The translations under genes were made by a program, and so were the position numbers. 64,000 nucleotides of DNA from Oenanthe sinensis (lineage: Eukaryota > Streptophyta > Magnoliopsida > Apiales > Apiaceae): assembly GCA_028671895.1 (NCBI GenBank), contig CM053799.1, positions 52,267,455 through 52,331,454 of the forward strand. The letters are read 5' to 3'. The notes beneath the pieces were generated by a model, which searched no databases, was not told the origin of the DNA, and saw nothing but the letters and a program-made list of their open reading frames with translations. This document shows positions 42,588 through 50,514 of the stretch, piece by piece; the first letter of the stretch is position 1, and every line of letters starts with the position of its first letter.

Positions 42588-45042
42588 CATACTCATGATT
42601 AATAAGAATTAAATATATTTATATTTACCATTTATTAATAAAATATAAATTATGTACACAACTAATCGATTAATTTATTTAAAAATCACCGAAATAAGGA
42701 ATAAATGACAACATTTATGTTACTGGATTATGTATCATTAAGTATATATATGTATTTTATTTAACTTATTTTAATAATTTATATGAAAGATTAATCCGAA
42801 TAAAACCCGGTTAAGCCTTGCCCGGCCCGAATAAAAGCCCGATGCGGCCCGCTTACCAGGCCTAAAAAGGCTCATATATTTCTGGAAAACCCGGCCCAGC
42901 CTGATCAAAGTCGAAGTCCGGGCTTTTTCAGGCCCAGTCAAAGTACGACCCGGTAATCTTTTTGTGCATTTCTATTTACCCGTCTTAAAAAAGAATTACA
43001 TATATTAATTAAGAAAACGTTATATACGTTATATGTTACTGTAAAAAAGTTTTATTGGATCAATTTTTGTGTAGGAATGGTCAAATAAGTTTTAAATGAG
43101 ACAAGTTTTGACTTTATGAAAACATTAAATATTTGAAAACAATTTTCTAAAATTATATGTAAATTTATTTTAAAAAATGAAGAAGGTATATATTAATAAG
43201 TTACTCAGAGTAAAAATCAATCAATTCTCAATTTTTTGGCATTTTAACCATCGAATAATATTTTTATCATGTGAAACTAATCAATTATTAAATGCAATAA
43301 AAAAAACTTAACCATACATGATAAAAACTTAAAAATAACATGGTATAGGATTTGTTCACATAGTTATGTGTATATGTCCAATTATTCATTATAGAGAAAT
43401 TACCCAAATTACTACTTTTTTAAAATTATTTTCAAAAAATACTACTACTTTTAAAAATAATTCTAAAAATACTATTTTTAAAGTTTTGTTTTCAAAAATA
43501 CGATCGGCAACCTTTGAAACACAAAATGTAATTTTATTTTATTTTTCGAAAAAGTTGATTCATGTTGCATTTGTACTTCTGGTTGCAACTCAAATCAACT
43601 TTAAAAAAAAGTGTTGCATATTAGGTTACATAAATTGCAAATCGTATTTTTTGAAATAAAATTTGAAAAAACATATTTTTGTAAAAAAAAATTAAATCAT
43701 ATTTTTGAAAAAACAAATTATATAAAAAAGGTATTTTTGAAAAAAAAACTGTTATCACTATTCTTAGAAATTAAATAAAAAGATCAACCATTAGAAGTAT
43801 ATAAAATTTTCTGTTATTTTAATTTTAATTATTACTTATAATAAATTACAAATGTCTTCTAAAACCTTTTTGAAATTATTTTGCCTGCTAATTTCATATA
43901 GCTATTAATTAAAATTAGCATAATCTAAATTACAACAAAGATTTTGCTAATTAAGTTACATGTTCATATTACTATTACTTAATTAAAATATTCAAAATTT
44001 AAATTGTAAGAGCATCTCCATTGTACTGTAATGGGATTATTTATAATTATATTTATATAAAATTATATATAAGGGATTTATAAGTTGAACAAATATATAA
44101 TATGGTAGCCTATATTTTTTATCAAGGGAAAAAAAGTTGGAGTATCTAGTTTCTAAATATTATGTAAATATTGCTACCTAGTTTTTATTGAAATTATATA
44201 AAAAAGCTATTGTAAATATTTTATATTTATTAAATTTACATAATATTTATTAAATTGTACATGGGTGTTGAAATTATCATAGACATATATATACTGTATG
44301 AAAGAGGTGTTGAAATTCAGAGAATTATGCAGTACGTACTATTTAAACATTCGTTCTCCATCATCCATAGGTACGAATCAAAATTGCACTCGATAACATC
44401 GAGAGTAGTGAGTCTGGGAAGTTTCGGATGAAGTTTTGGGAAAGAGGCGTAAAAGAAATAAAGCATATCTCGGAAGTAGTGACCTCAAGTACAATGGCGA
44501 TAAAAGATGCTAAATTTAATTCAATTAGGAAATCGTTGATGGATGATAAGTATAGTAAGAAAAAAAAAGATTTAGAACCGTATAAAAACAGGACCAACAC
44601 GCAGATAATAGTTACTGCACTCATAACTACAGTAACTTTCACGGTAGGATTTACTATGCCGGGTGGTCTCCGCCAAAGTGAACAAAAAGATGAAGGATCG
44701 GCGGTTCTTTCTAAGAAGAAAGCTTTTAATGCATGTATGGTTTCCGATGCATTAGCTCTACTGCTGTCAACATCTTCTTTGTTCTTCTACTTTCTTCAAT
44801 CAATGAGTGATGATCTTCACCAAGTGTCAATACTCAATGCTGCATCAACGGTACTCAACATTTTTTCTATTATAGCAATGATGCTGACTTTCATTACAGG
44901 AACATATGTTGTGTTATTCCACTCACAAACCCTTGCCATCACCATTTGCACCATCGGTTCCCTCTTCTTTCTTCTTCTTATCACTGTTCTAACGATTAAG
45001 GTGGTACATGATTGTCTGGTAGTAAAAAGGAATATAGATTGA
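27593..45042 (+). CDS. Ankyrin-repeat membrane protein with PGG domain (ACD6/ITN1-like), four exons
   Basis: Coding exons are 27593-28199, 38582-38977, 41241-41818 and 44371-45042. All introns are GT...AG and the joins keep one frame (2253 nt, 750 residues), so the gene looks intact. Residues 1-202 hold ankyrin repeats (GETILHIASEDGN, HTALHLAAYFGHTAVA, DTALHAAVMYGHVAIV). Exon 2 adds a divergent repeat (RTVLELAVELNHVDLVEL), and exon 3 has GWTPLHYAAYHEF, STPFHLAAENGY, QNILHLAAVKNN and EGNTPLHILASNG. Exon 4 is the PGG domain: four membrane segments at about 605-623, 650-670, 683-709 and 714-736, with MPGGL at 623-627. Family members act at plasma or endoplasmic membranes in salicylate-linked defence or stress signalling; that role is family knowledge. 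The start is the first of three in-frame ATG (MDMDMDTLY). Intron 1 is 10.4 kb and packed with transposons and viral relics; introns 2 and 3 are 2.3 and 2.6 kb. Expression cannot be judged here. Confidence 0.9.
28200..29177. other. Intron 1, proximal part, unassigned
   Basis: No gene seen. On the minus strand 29021-28623 stays open but shows no domain. Its text (TTTTATCCTGGGAGGC, AGGGTTTATTCACTCG) has the feel of an LTR or U5 fragment of another retroelement, which is unproven. Confidence 0.35.
29178..29390 (-). pseudogene. Endogenous pararetrovirus fragment, coiled-coil protein piece
   Basis: About 70 codons on the minus strand, strongly Lys/Glu/Ile rich with heptad-like spacing (IIKEKIDIITTKMDEIKKD). 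It resembles the helical virion-associated type of protein in Caulimoviridae only in composition, so the assignment rests mainly on position: it appears to be the continuation, beyond the LINE insertion, of the viral sequence at 35116 onward. It is not functional as a separate gene. Confidence is modest. Confidence 0.4.
29616..30505 (+). pseudogene. LINE endonuclease (EEP/APE-type) domain
   Basis: Motifs in order are LLSWNMRGLNG (start of the EEP fold), MLFLQETKSG with the catalytic Glu, LVNIYAPQQ, FYFAGDLNYIKMP (normally GDFN), and the C-terminal RFTWFGPRGKGSRLDRVLMN with SSDHVALLL holding the catalytic Asp-His. Stops at 30018 and 30148 break it. The frame starts at ATG 29616, overlapping the end of the preceding small ORF. 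Confidence 0.88.
30581..31944 (+). pseudogene. LINE reverse transcriptase domain, degenerate
   Basis: WLEEGDTNSRYFHG and the linker precede RT motifs NPHKALGPDGLG, FRSISLINCTLKILLKIL, FAFIKERNISDCI and GIILKIDFEKAFDTV. The catalytic box reads LQFVNDTIFF instead of FADD, losing the first Asp-Asp pattern. A 30-bp in-frame tandem duplication sits just after it (31696-31755). Frame breaks occur near 30940, 31389 and 31530. The RT is inactive. Confidence 0.9.
31953..32990 (+). pseudogene. LINE thumb/linker and zf-RVT region
   Basis: Frames 31953-32546 (LSKVERLILVKAVMDSIPSY and GEYKKDNIYTKKLHTIRWEV, standard text after RT in plant LINEs) and 32398-32826 (YTVSKGYSIMDN, LWKLKIPPNVRIFI) overlap by a shift. 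zf-RVT cysteines follow at 32895-32970 (EEVCRWCQ and HLLWNCTLAKFCWD). Stops at 32824 and 32986. Confidence 0.85.
33121..33678 (+). pseudogene. LINE RNase H (first module)
   Basis: After zf-RVT, frames 33121-33375 and 33382-33678 read IGFSDGSWKKP with the first RNase H Asp, GGFLLNKTGQ, VETDIIIATDSLLV and HIYRGFNGEADRLAREG with the closing Asp. This is the RVT_3-type RNase H common at the C-terminus of plant L1 elements. One stop (33373) breaks it. Confidence 0.8.
33679..34109 (+). other. Spacer between the two RNase H modules, with a TATA-like site
   Basis: About 430 bp non-coding. TATAAATA at about 33982 is followed by pyrimidine- and AC-rich sequence (TTGTGTCCACAAAACTCCACAAC), the layout of a plant core promoter and leader. 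This could be a remnant of a separate element's 5' end. Confidence 0.4.
34110..34859 (+). pseudogene. Second RNase H-like ORF (LINE-associated), one internal stop
   Basis: Reads ASRYQSANGFNIGIGAIYRD, GNQLWAIFVPLKRAFELGY, ETDNLEAFLAIK and, after a TAG at 34422, ISY-type text YPARNKVARFLSRLG. It then runs into an acidic tail with PVDYDVEELPSDYTEE and RVLRATEESLL. The ETDN and preceding Gly-rich strand match an RNase H fold, but the text differs strongly from the first module. It is followed by the LINE-type 3' end. It may be an independent LINE fragment or a second RNase H of the same element. Confidence 0.65.
35371..35904 (-). pseudogene. Endogenous pararetrovirus (caulimovirid) aspartic-protease-like fragment
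   Basis: On the minus strand the frame has the retropepsin layout: a beta-rich lead-in (RLKIKVIIFEGLIAKECI), an active-site triad at AEINTG where the catalytic Asp is replaced by Asn, and the closing flap and helix phrase ELLLGCDFLTMIN. It lies just downstream of the movement-protein-like fragment in a different frame. No reverse transcriptase of the virus is found in the window. The frame is open from about 35904 to the TGA near 35371 but is certainly a relic. Family-level assignment is by motif order; the genus cannot be given. Confidence 0.6.
35904..36360 (-). pseudogene. Endogenous pararetrovirus movement-protein-like fragment
   Basis: The minus-strand frame 36203-35904, extended upstream to about 36300 by similar text, shows a pattern typical of caulimovirid movement proteins (30K-like). 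It has a strand-rich LALTLYYRLDGITMSPGIKV, followed by IYALTRDHH and IPEEIHIDFNN. It ends in TAG. Only the C-terminal half is recognisable. Relic, non-functional. The assignment is based on recall of family style and is uncertain. Confidence 0.5.
36361..37205 (-). pseudogene. Upstream remnant of the endogenous pararetrovirus
   Basis: Very AT-rich minus-strand coding remnant with short Lys/Glu/Ile-rich open pieces and a possible ORF start near 37110 (MTNPFWTDPNS). Frames are heavily interrupted. It probably belongs to the same viral insert because composition and orientation match 35371-36360. No capsid Cys-His box was seen. Confidence 0.4.
37212..37781. mobile_element. Stowaway-type MITE (outer copy), carrying a nested copy
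   Basis: CTCCCTCCTTTCCGACC at the left and GGTTGGGACAAAGGGAG at the right, flanked by TA on both sides. The inner copy lies at 37419-37702. Excluding it leaves about 286 bp, a usual Stowaway length. Confidence 0.85.
37419..37702. mobile_element. Stowaway-type MITE (inner copy)
   Basis: CTCCCTCCGTCCCGGCC ... GGTTGGGACAGAGGGAG with TA duplications (37417-37418, 37703-37704). Internal repeated phrase AAATGAAGTAGTGGGTGTAA. It is nearly the same sequence as the outer copy, so one family member has inserted into another. Confidence 0.9.
37784..37940 (-). pseudogene. Possible further pararetroviral coiled-coil remnant
   Basis: The minus strand reads Lys/Glu-rich helical text (ETIIKLLREMLAKRDDEYR) of the same style as 29178-29390. 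It is separated from the viral block at 37205 only by the MITE nest. It may be the end of an ORF lying upstream of the movement-protein ORF. Confidence 0.3.
37993..38249. mobile_element. Stowaway-type MITE, second family
   Basis: CTCCCTCCGTCCCAATTCAAGTG at the left and its inverted complement CACTTGAATTGAGACGGAGGGAG at the right form a near-perfect 23-bp terminal repeat. About 257 bp, AT-rich body. A TA precedes it; the right-hand duplication is not exact. Confidence 0.88.
38984..39012. repeat. (AT)n microsatellite
   Basis: Pure AT run just inside intron 2 of the ankyrin gene. Confidence 0.9.
39045..39366. mobile_element. hAT-like MITE in intron 2
   Basis: CAGTGGCGGATTCAGGG at the left and CCTAAATCCGCCCCTC at the right are imperfect inverted ends of a widespread plant MITE type. 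About 322 bp. An 8-bp target duplication is not evident. Confidence 0.65.
39370..41240. other. Intron 2, distal part: LTR-like and low-complexity sequence
   Basis: No gene. (TTAATTAA)n lies at 39645-39700. The stretch 39700-40000 has TATATAAAGG at 39828 followed by a pyrimidine-rich leader, as in an LTR of a gypsy or copia element, without definable ends. 40040-40300 is a degenerate array of GAGAAATTATTTCC-like units. Confidence 0.4.
42176..42402. mobile_element. MITE, GTTTGGGGTTCC family, copy 4 (nested)
   Basis: GGGTGTTTGGGGTTCCATAAACTTAAAATAAG at the left and TTCACCCAAACAGGCCC at the right, with the body matching copy 1 at 25168. It sits inside the 41911-42974 element. Confidence 0.75.
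42549..42592. repeat. (AT)n microsatellite
   Basis: Uninterrupted AT run of about 40 bases in intron 3. Confidence 0.95.
42975..44370. other. Intron 3, distal part
   Basis: AT-rich. A segment at 43390-43760 rich in AAATACTACTTTT and TTTTTGAAAAA phrases resembles a degraded MITE. GAGCATCTCCATTG at 44010 resembles another MITE end. No gene seen. Confidence 0.4.
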
Positions 45043-46859
45043 GTGTGTCTGCCATTATTCCACCTGTCTCTATAAAATTTCAATGTTCATGATGTATTGC
45101 ATGTACATGGCTCCAATGTCAGCGGGATTCTTATATGAAGAAAGTACTGTATTGTAGTTGCCAAAATCGAGTGATTAGTAACGATGTATCATATATCTGT
45201 ACCAAATACTCCACATGTTTACTAATAAGTTTTTGTATTATGACCCTGAAGTTTTGTGTAAGCTGTACCAGATTTGTTTTTATTATTTCTGAAGTACAAT
45301 TTATAAATTTTCCATCACAAGGCACAAGTATATTCAGAGGATTATAACTCTCTATCAAATTAGCTAGAGTTACATTATAAATTAGAAGCAAAACCACCAT
45401 TCCCCGTGTTTCTATTCATTTTATACCTAAGACGATACATTTTTAAGTATGAAAATTTTATACTGTTAAAGAACTCTATACTATGTATTTCAGACGAATT
45501 AGCCCTTGTTTCAGCCTATATAACTGGAATTAATACAGTTAAAATGATTTCGTTAGATTTGCGATATGGTCCTCCAAAAATGCCCACCTGTCCAATTTAT
45601 ACAAAATTCATCTGTCCAGGCTCTATGGAATTCAAAACTGACATATATCTGTTGTAAGCTCTCATACTTTTAAATCCCTTTTCATGTTATTGTTGTGTGC
45701 ATAATCATTTCTTTTCCTGTTATAAGCCAGCAGATGAACAATTCCATTTCCATATGATGTTTTGCCTGGTGTACATCCTAGTAAAAGACTTATAAGGACC
45801 GCGTTTGGGGTTCCTTAAAATAAGTAATAAATTACTTATTTAAAAAAAATGTATTTTTATATTTTTTTAAAAAAATAAGTATTTGTTTTAGATATATAAG
45901 ATCATCTAATTTTCAAAATAAAAAATAACCCGTATTCTAGGAGTAAATTTGTGATCTTAACCCAACCCAGTCCAAATAACAATGTGATTTTTATCTTAAA
46001 CCAAAAACCCAAATTTTGGTTTGGGTTGGTTAAATGGATTGGAATGTGAATTGCCACCTCTAATCAATATGTTGGTTTGGTGAAGTCATACAAGTTTTGT
46101 GTTGTTGGTTTCTGTTACACTATTCGTTTTAAAGCCCGCTTGCCCGTTCAAGATTTCATCTACTTTCAGGCTATGATGTATCAGCAAATTCCAGATAGAA
46201 CAAAGAAGACCGTTTTATCTGCTTTCACCCATATGAGCAATGCCACTCAACATTCTCTTTCAAAAAGTCTGTGCTCCCTTCTTGTAGAGGCCTTATCTGT
46301 CTTATCTATTTAACTAATCAACTATCTATGTATGACGACGTTGGGCCTAATGTTTGTTCCCTGTTAAATGCCTTTCATGCAGCTATACCTACTAAAACCT
46401 GATGACATTTGGAAGACTATTGTTATTGTAATCTAAAACTGTCTTGCTGTTTTATTAATGCTATTCTCTGAGATTCTATTTAATTCTTACCTCTTTTGCT
46501 TACTATACTAGAATACTATCCCGTACAATTTTTAGCATTTGTACTTTCAACTCAACTCTAGCTTTTCATGTTTGGTAAGTTTGTTTTAGGACAAAACCAT
46601 ATGCTTTGGATCGTCTTAAGACTTCATCCTACACCACGGTTTATTGTTGTATTGGACATTGGAATTGAGGGGGCGTTTGAACTCAGCCCTCTATGTTTCT
46701 TAGAACAGAAGTGGCATGACTAACTTTTGTTTCCATTTGGCTATCGTAGTGAAACATATACTTCTCATGATGCAATCTTGTGATACTGTATTAAACAGAA
46801 AACCACTATCCTCTCTTCTTCAGGTGAATTGATTTTTTTTTTTCTGTTGAATGTTTCAG
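45043..46859. other. 3' flank of the ankyrin gene
   Basis: No supported gene. A truncated GTTTGGGGTTCCTTAAAATAAG MITE copy lies at 45799-45932. An open stretch at 46077-46313 (ends SLCSLLVEALSVLSI) has less extreme composition than its surroundings and could be a decayed exon, but no family is recognised. Confidence 0.4.
45799..45932. mobile_element. MITE, GTTTGGGGTTCC family, truncated copy 5
   Basis: GCGTTTGGGGTTCCTTAAAATAAGTAATAA and the following AT-rich body match copy 3. The right end is missing. Confidence 0.6.
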
Positions 46860-47950
46860 GATGGTAACACACTATACAATGAATTTGAAGTGTAGGAGGT
46901 ACTAAAATTGGACAGGGATACTTTATCACCAACACCAAGAATCAAAACTGTGTATGATACATTCTCTTCAAACTGAGTCTGGTTCCTTGTAAAAGTGCAT
47001 GATTCTGGGGTTTTAGTTCCCTGTTGCTATTAGAAATCTTGCCCTTGCATGGTGTGTTAGTTTCATCCTAAACTTAGAGTTTTACTTCCTTTTTTTATTT
47101 TTCATCGACAGGAATTGGATAATCCATTTATTTTGATCCATGAGAAAAAAAATATGTAGCTTGACTTCTATAGTTTGTGCTGGAATTGGCATTGAAGGTA
47201 AATAATAATGCTATTGCACAATACTCTTTGCGCCTTTGTTGCTAGTATTTATCGACTTGTAACCAATCTGATTGCGTGTTGACAGAAGCAAAAGCCTCTG
47301 TCGATAGTTTTTGAAGATGTGGAGAGTGAAGCAAAGCTCCTGAATCAAGGTCTCATTATAAATTATAATGAGACCACTTTTTTACTGAATAAGCTTTGTG
47401 CCGGAATCAAGGTCTCATTATAAATTATACATTTGTTTTAGATGGTGGTTCTGATTGCTGATTAGTATATGCACTTTCGTCTTATTTTAATTGGAGCATG
47501 AATGTAGGTCTTCACCATCAAAGCTCCTGGACTTGGAAAGAACACGAAGGCTAATTTGCGAGACCTTGCAGTCTTTACTAGAGCAAGGTATACTTACCTT
47601 AATTCTAAATGCAAGTATACCTCTGCTTTAGTCAGGATTGTTGTTTCTTTCCTTTTTTTTTTTGACTGAAGTCAGGATTGTTGTTTCAACGTTGTACATT
47701 TAACTCATTTTCCAACAGTATGTTTATATTAAAACATGATAGGTAATTACTAATAATATTTTTAATAGGTTATACGCCGAATCAGATCTCCTGTACCTTC
47801 CTCACACTCATAGTATTCTGCTTGTGCTTGTCATAAAGTAGTACTCATTAATACTGGATGGTAGCATATTTTAACTTAGATTGACATTATGTTTCCTTTT
47901 GTGAATGTGTTTAGGTTACAGTATCGCAGGATGCCACAGTGATCCGTGTG
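46860..47950 (+). pseudogene. Mitochondrial chaperonin CPN60 (HSP60) pseudogene fragment, introns retained
   Basis: Short exons, each preceded by an AG acceptor, read in the order of the CPN60 apical domain. 46860-46952 reads DGNTLYNEFEV then a stop, followed by KLDRD. 47112-47150 reads ELDNPFILIHEK. 47286-47345 reads KQKPLSIVFEDVESEA. About 47380-47400 reads LNKLCAGIKV. 47508-47587 reads VFTIKAPGLGKNTKANLRDL. From 47915 it reads VTVSQDATVI. These match the group I chaperonin text (e.g. IKAPGFG and EDVE-SEA signatures). In-frame stops, shifts, and missing N- and C-terminal parts make it a pseudogene. Retained introns show it arose by DNA duplication, not by retroposition. Solo LTR B begins 170 bp downstream. 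Confidence 0.8.
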
Positions 47951-48654
47951 TTTAGGTTACTACAGTATTAAAAGAAGCCAACTCCGGTGTATGAGTCAGT
48001 TTGTAATCATTTTGAGATATATTCAGAGGACGGGTCAGATGAGAAGCTTTTAGGTGATGGTGATCGTGATGAAGTGGGTTTTTAATTTTGTGATCAAAGA
48101 ACAGAAGATCACCTATACATTGTTAGAAAATGAAAAATTTGAGACATATTTTATATATGTTCTTGATGTAATTTCCGGAAACTAACAATTGGAAGTTGTT
48201 CCTTACTATGAGGACTTAAACTTTCATGTTTGGATCTAACACATTTTCTTAGTATAATCCATAAATAAATTGAGTAGAAGTTGCTAGTTTAAAATGGGTT
48301 TATAGTGTTGTCCTATATACAATATATAATATGGGTGTGGGTGATTTATATACATATATGTGCAAGGGTAGTGTCAACTACTAAGGCATGTAGTGTGCAT
48401 GGTGTAAAAGTGTGCCCTCGTGCACACACGAGTGCCGCCGTCCCGCCTCGCCTCGCCACGCCTCGGGTTGCGAATGTCTCGGCGTCTCGGTATGAGGACT
48501 TAAACTTTCATGTTTGGGCGAATGTCTCGGCGTCTCGCATACGCGAGGCGACCTGGGCGATGAATTTTATTACATGGTTAATTAATTTAATTATGACTTT
48601 AATATTATTTTAATATGAATATTGGGTCGGTATGTAACTGTCAGAGAATATATA

Positions 48655-48905
48655 TTCTGTGTCTGATCAGAGGTTGCAAAATTGGAGCTGGGTCAGAGTT
48701 TAACAAACTCTGATGGACTAGCTCGGAGTTTAACAAACTCTGATGGTCAGATCAGAATATAGAGCACGGTCAGAGTTTATTAGTAAACTCTGATGGACTG
48801 TGCTGGTCAGAGTTTAGCAGTAAACTCTGATGGACTGTGCTGGTCAGAGTTTAGCAATAAACTCTGATGGACTGGCAGAGTTTATAAACTCTGATGACTA
48901 TTACT
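48655..48905 (+). repeat. CAGAGTTTA/TAAACTCTG array in the solo LTR B
   Basis: Six to seven paired units, including two near-identical units GGTCAGAGTTTAGCAGTAAA. Each is self-complementary around a short loop. Confidence 0.9.
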
Positions 48906-48993
48906 GATTCTGATATATATTCTATTAAATGTTTTTTAAGTCAGAATAATTATTTTAATTAATGTTTTATCTGCTGTTACGTTTTATTGTATT

Positions 48994-49001
48994 ATAAATA
49001 C
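48994..49001 (+). promoter_or_regulatory. TATA box in LTR B
   Basis: TATAAATA about 90 bp after the inverted-repeat array, as in the LTRs of element A. The equivalent site in the other copy is TATATATAC at about 23173. Confidence 0.45.
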
Positions 49002-49493
49002 ATAAAAACGTTGTAGATAGAGGGGACGGAGGTCTCAACAAAAATCTGAGAAAACCCTAGCGGCTGTTATACTCTGTATTACCTATAAATCTATTCATAC
49101 AATCTGTGCATAGGTTTTCTGGGCGAACTGAGGTGCAGGTCGCTGTTGAGTGCTACGAATCTGTGGACGAAGTACTCTGTGCTGTTTTATCCTGGAAGTG
49201 ATATTGCTGCAACCCAACACAGCGTAGTAGGGCAATAATCTCTTCAAGAACAGTCAAGACTTCTAGCAAGACTTGGCGACTCAGCTGTTCAATTAGTTCT
49301 TTCAGTGTATGCGAATAAAGCTTCTGTTAGAGCTAAGACTTCTATATTTTCTCTTGTCCTTGCAGTTACTAATTTACATATCTTATTTCTACCTTCGTGA
49401 TTTGTTTTGTTAATTGGTTTAATCTGCATGTTCTTGTTTAATTATTTATATAACTGCCCCATTGTTGTGTGTAGTTTTAATTACGACCCAACA

Positions 49494-50514
49494 CCAATGT
49501 CACGGTACTAAAAAATGTCTACTTCAGAAGTAGTAGAAATTGTGCAGTACTCCATAACACAACATTAGACCTTCAATTACAAACTCTGTTTCTTTACTTT
49601 TTGTTGGACATTCAAATCCAAAATTCCTCAACAGAGATAGAGTACATTCTAATGCTTAGTCTCGTGATTGTTCAACATTTTAATTTTATTTAGTTGTGGC
49701 TCTGGCTGCTCTGGCTATCATTATTACTCTTCCCAAAATTTCTAACCACTCTAAGGTTGAAACTCCCATATTTATACCAAGGATTTGCATTGATTCAAAT
49801 CTTAATCTCCGGAAATCTATATTTTGGCTGGCTGCACTGCTTTGAAAACACTATCGCTTGAAACGTTTAATGTTGAAATTGGAAGTTGTGATGTGGATCT
49901 TTTTCAAGTCTAACAAGTTTGACAGAACTTACTTGTACAGTGGGTGATTCTTTGCTAATGTTAATGTATTGCAGGATTGATTTATGGCAATCTGTCTGTC
50001 TTCTCCCTATATCGAAGAACTAGAGATAAATTTCTATTCATATATAAGAGTAGAGCTATTTTAGTTTCATTTCCTGCAAAAACGGTGTTCAACATAAATA
50101 AAGGACTTCCTAGTACCCTGTCAGTTACTTTGTCAAGTGTCAGAGACTACGCTGCAGGTAAATCTCACAAATATGAAATTCTTTTTAATTCCTTGGAAAA
50201 GAATGGTTTAAGTATTAGAGCAGTTCCAGCTGCTTCAACATGACAATCATCTCATTACCTATTTTTAAGTAATCCGTAGTAATTACCTATTTCATTTTAT
50301 TTTAATAAAATATTATTTTCCTCCTTTTCCTTCTTCTTTTCTCTCTCTCTCTCTCTCTCTTATTTATTTTCCCTCCTTTTTAATAGTAGTTAAATTTAAA
50401 TTTATAATAATAATAATAATATATAATGAATATAGCAATTATCGTTGGCGTTCACATATCCTAATAGTTACCTAAATTACTAGAACTCGTTATTTTATAA
50501 TATCGTTGGCGCTC
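49494..50514. other. Unassigned stretch between solo LTR and LINE
   Basis: An open stretch at 49977-50243 is preceded by TTGCAG, a possible splice acceptor, so it may be a decayed exon; no family is recognised. A (CT)n run lies at 50340-50360 and ATCGTTGGCG occurs at 50440 and 50502. Confidence 0.35.

Larger units (their letters stand above)
41911..42974. mobile_element. Non-autonomous DNA transposon in intron 3 (TAGARATGCACAAAAAG ends)
   Basis: TAGAGATGCACAAAAAG at the left and the inverted TAGAAATGCACAAAAAG at the right. Adjoining GC-rich inverted text (GGGCCCGATCTGAAAAAG... against CTTTTTCAGGCCCAG...) extends the repeat. About 1.06 kb with no transposase. A GTTTGGGG-family MITE (42176-42402) is inserted inside. 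Confidence 0.75.
48121..49493 (+). repeat. Likely solo LTR of copia family B
   Basis: TGTTAGAAAATGAAAAATTTG ... TACGACCCAACA, 1373 bp, colinear with the element B 3' LTR (22262-23663). It includes the GC-rich CTCGCCTCGCC block, the CAGAGTTTA array, a TATAAATA box at about 48994 and the CCTGGAAGTGATATTG block. No internal element sequence, PBS or polypurine tract adjoins either side, so it looks solo. A 5-bp target duplication is not evident (TACAT against CCAAT), which may reflect ectopic recombination between two elements. Confidence 0.8.

Noticed and set aside
46077..46313. Small protein-coding gene downstream of the ankyrin gene
   Set aside because: No recognised domain, no convincing promoter or splice context; noted only as a possible decayed exon.
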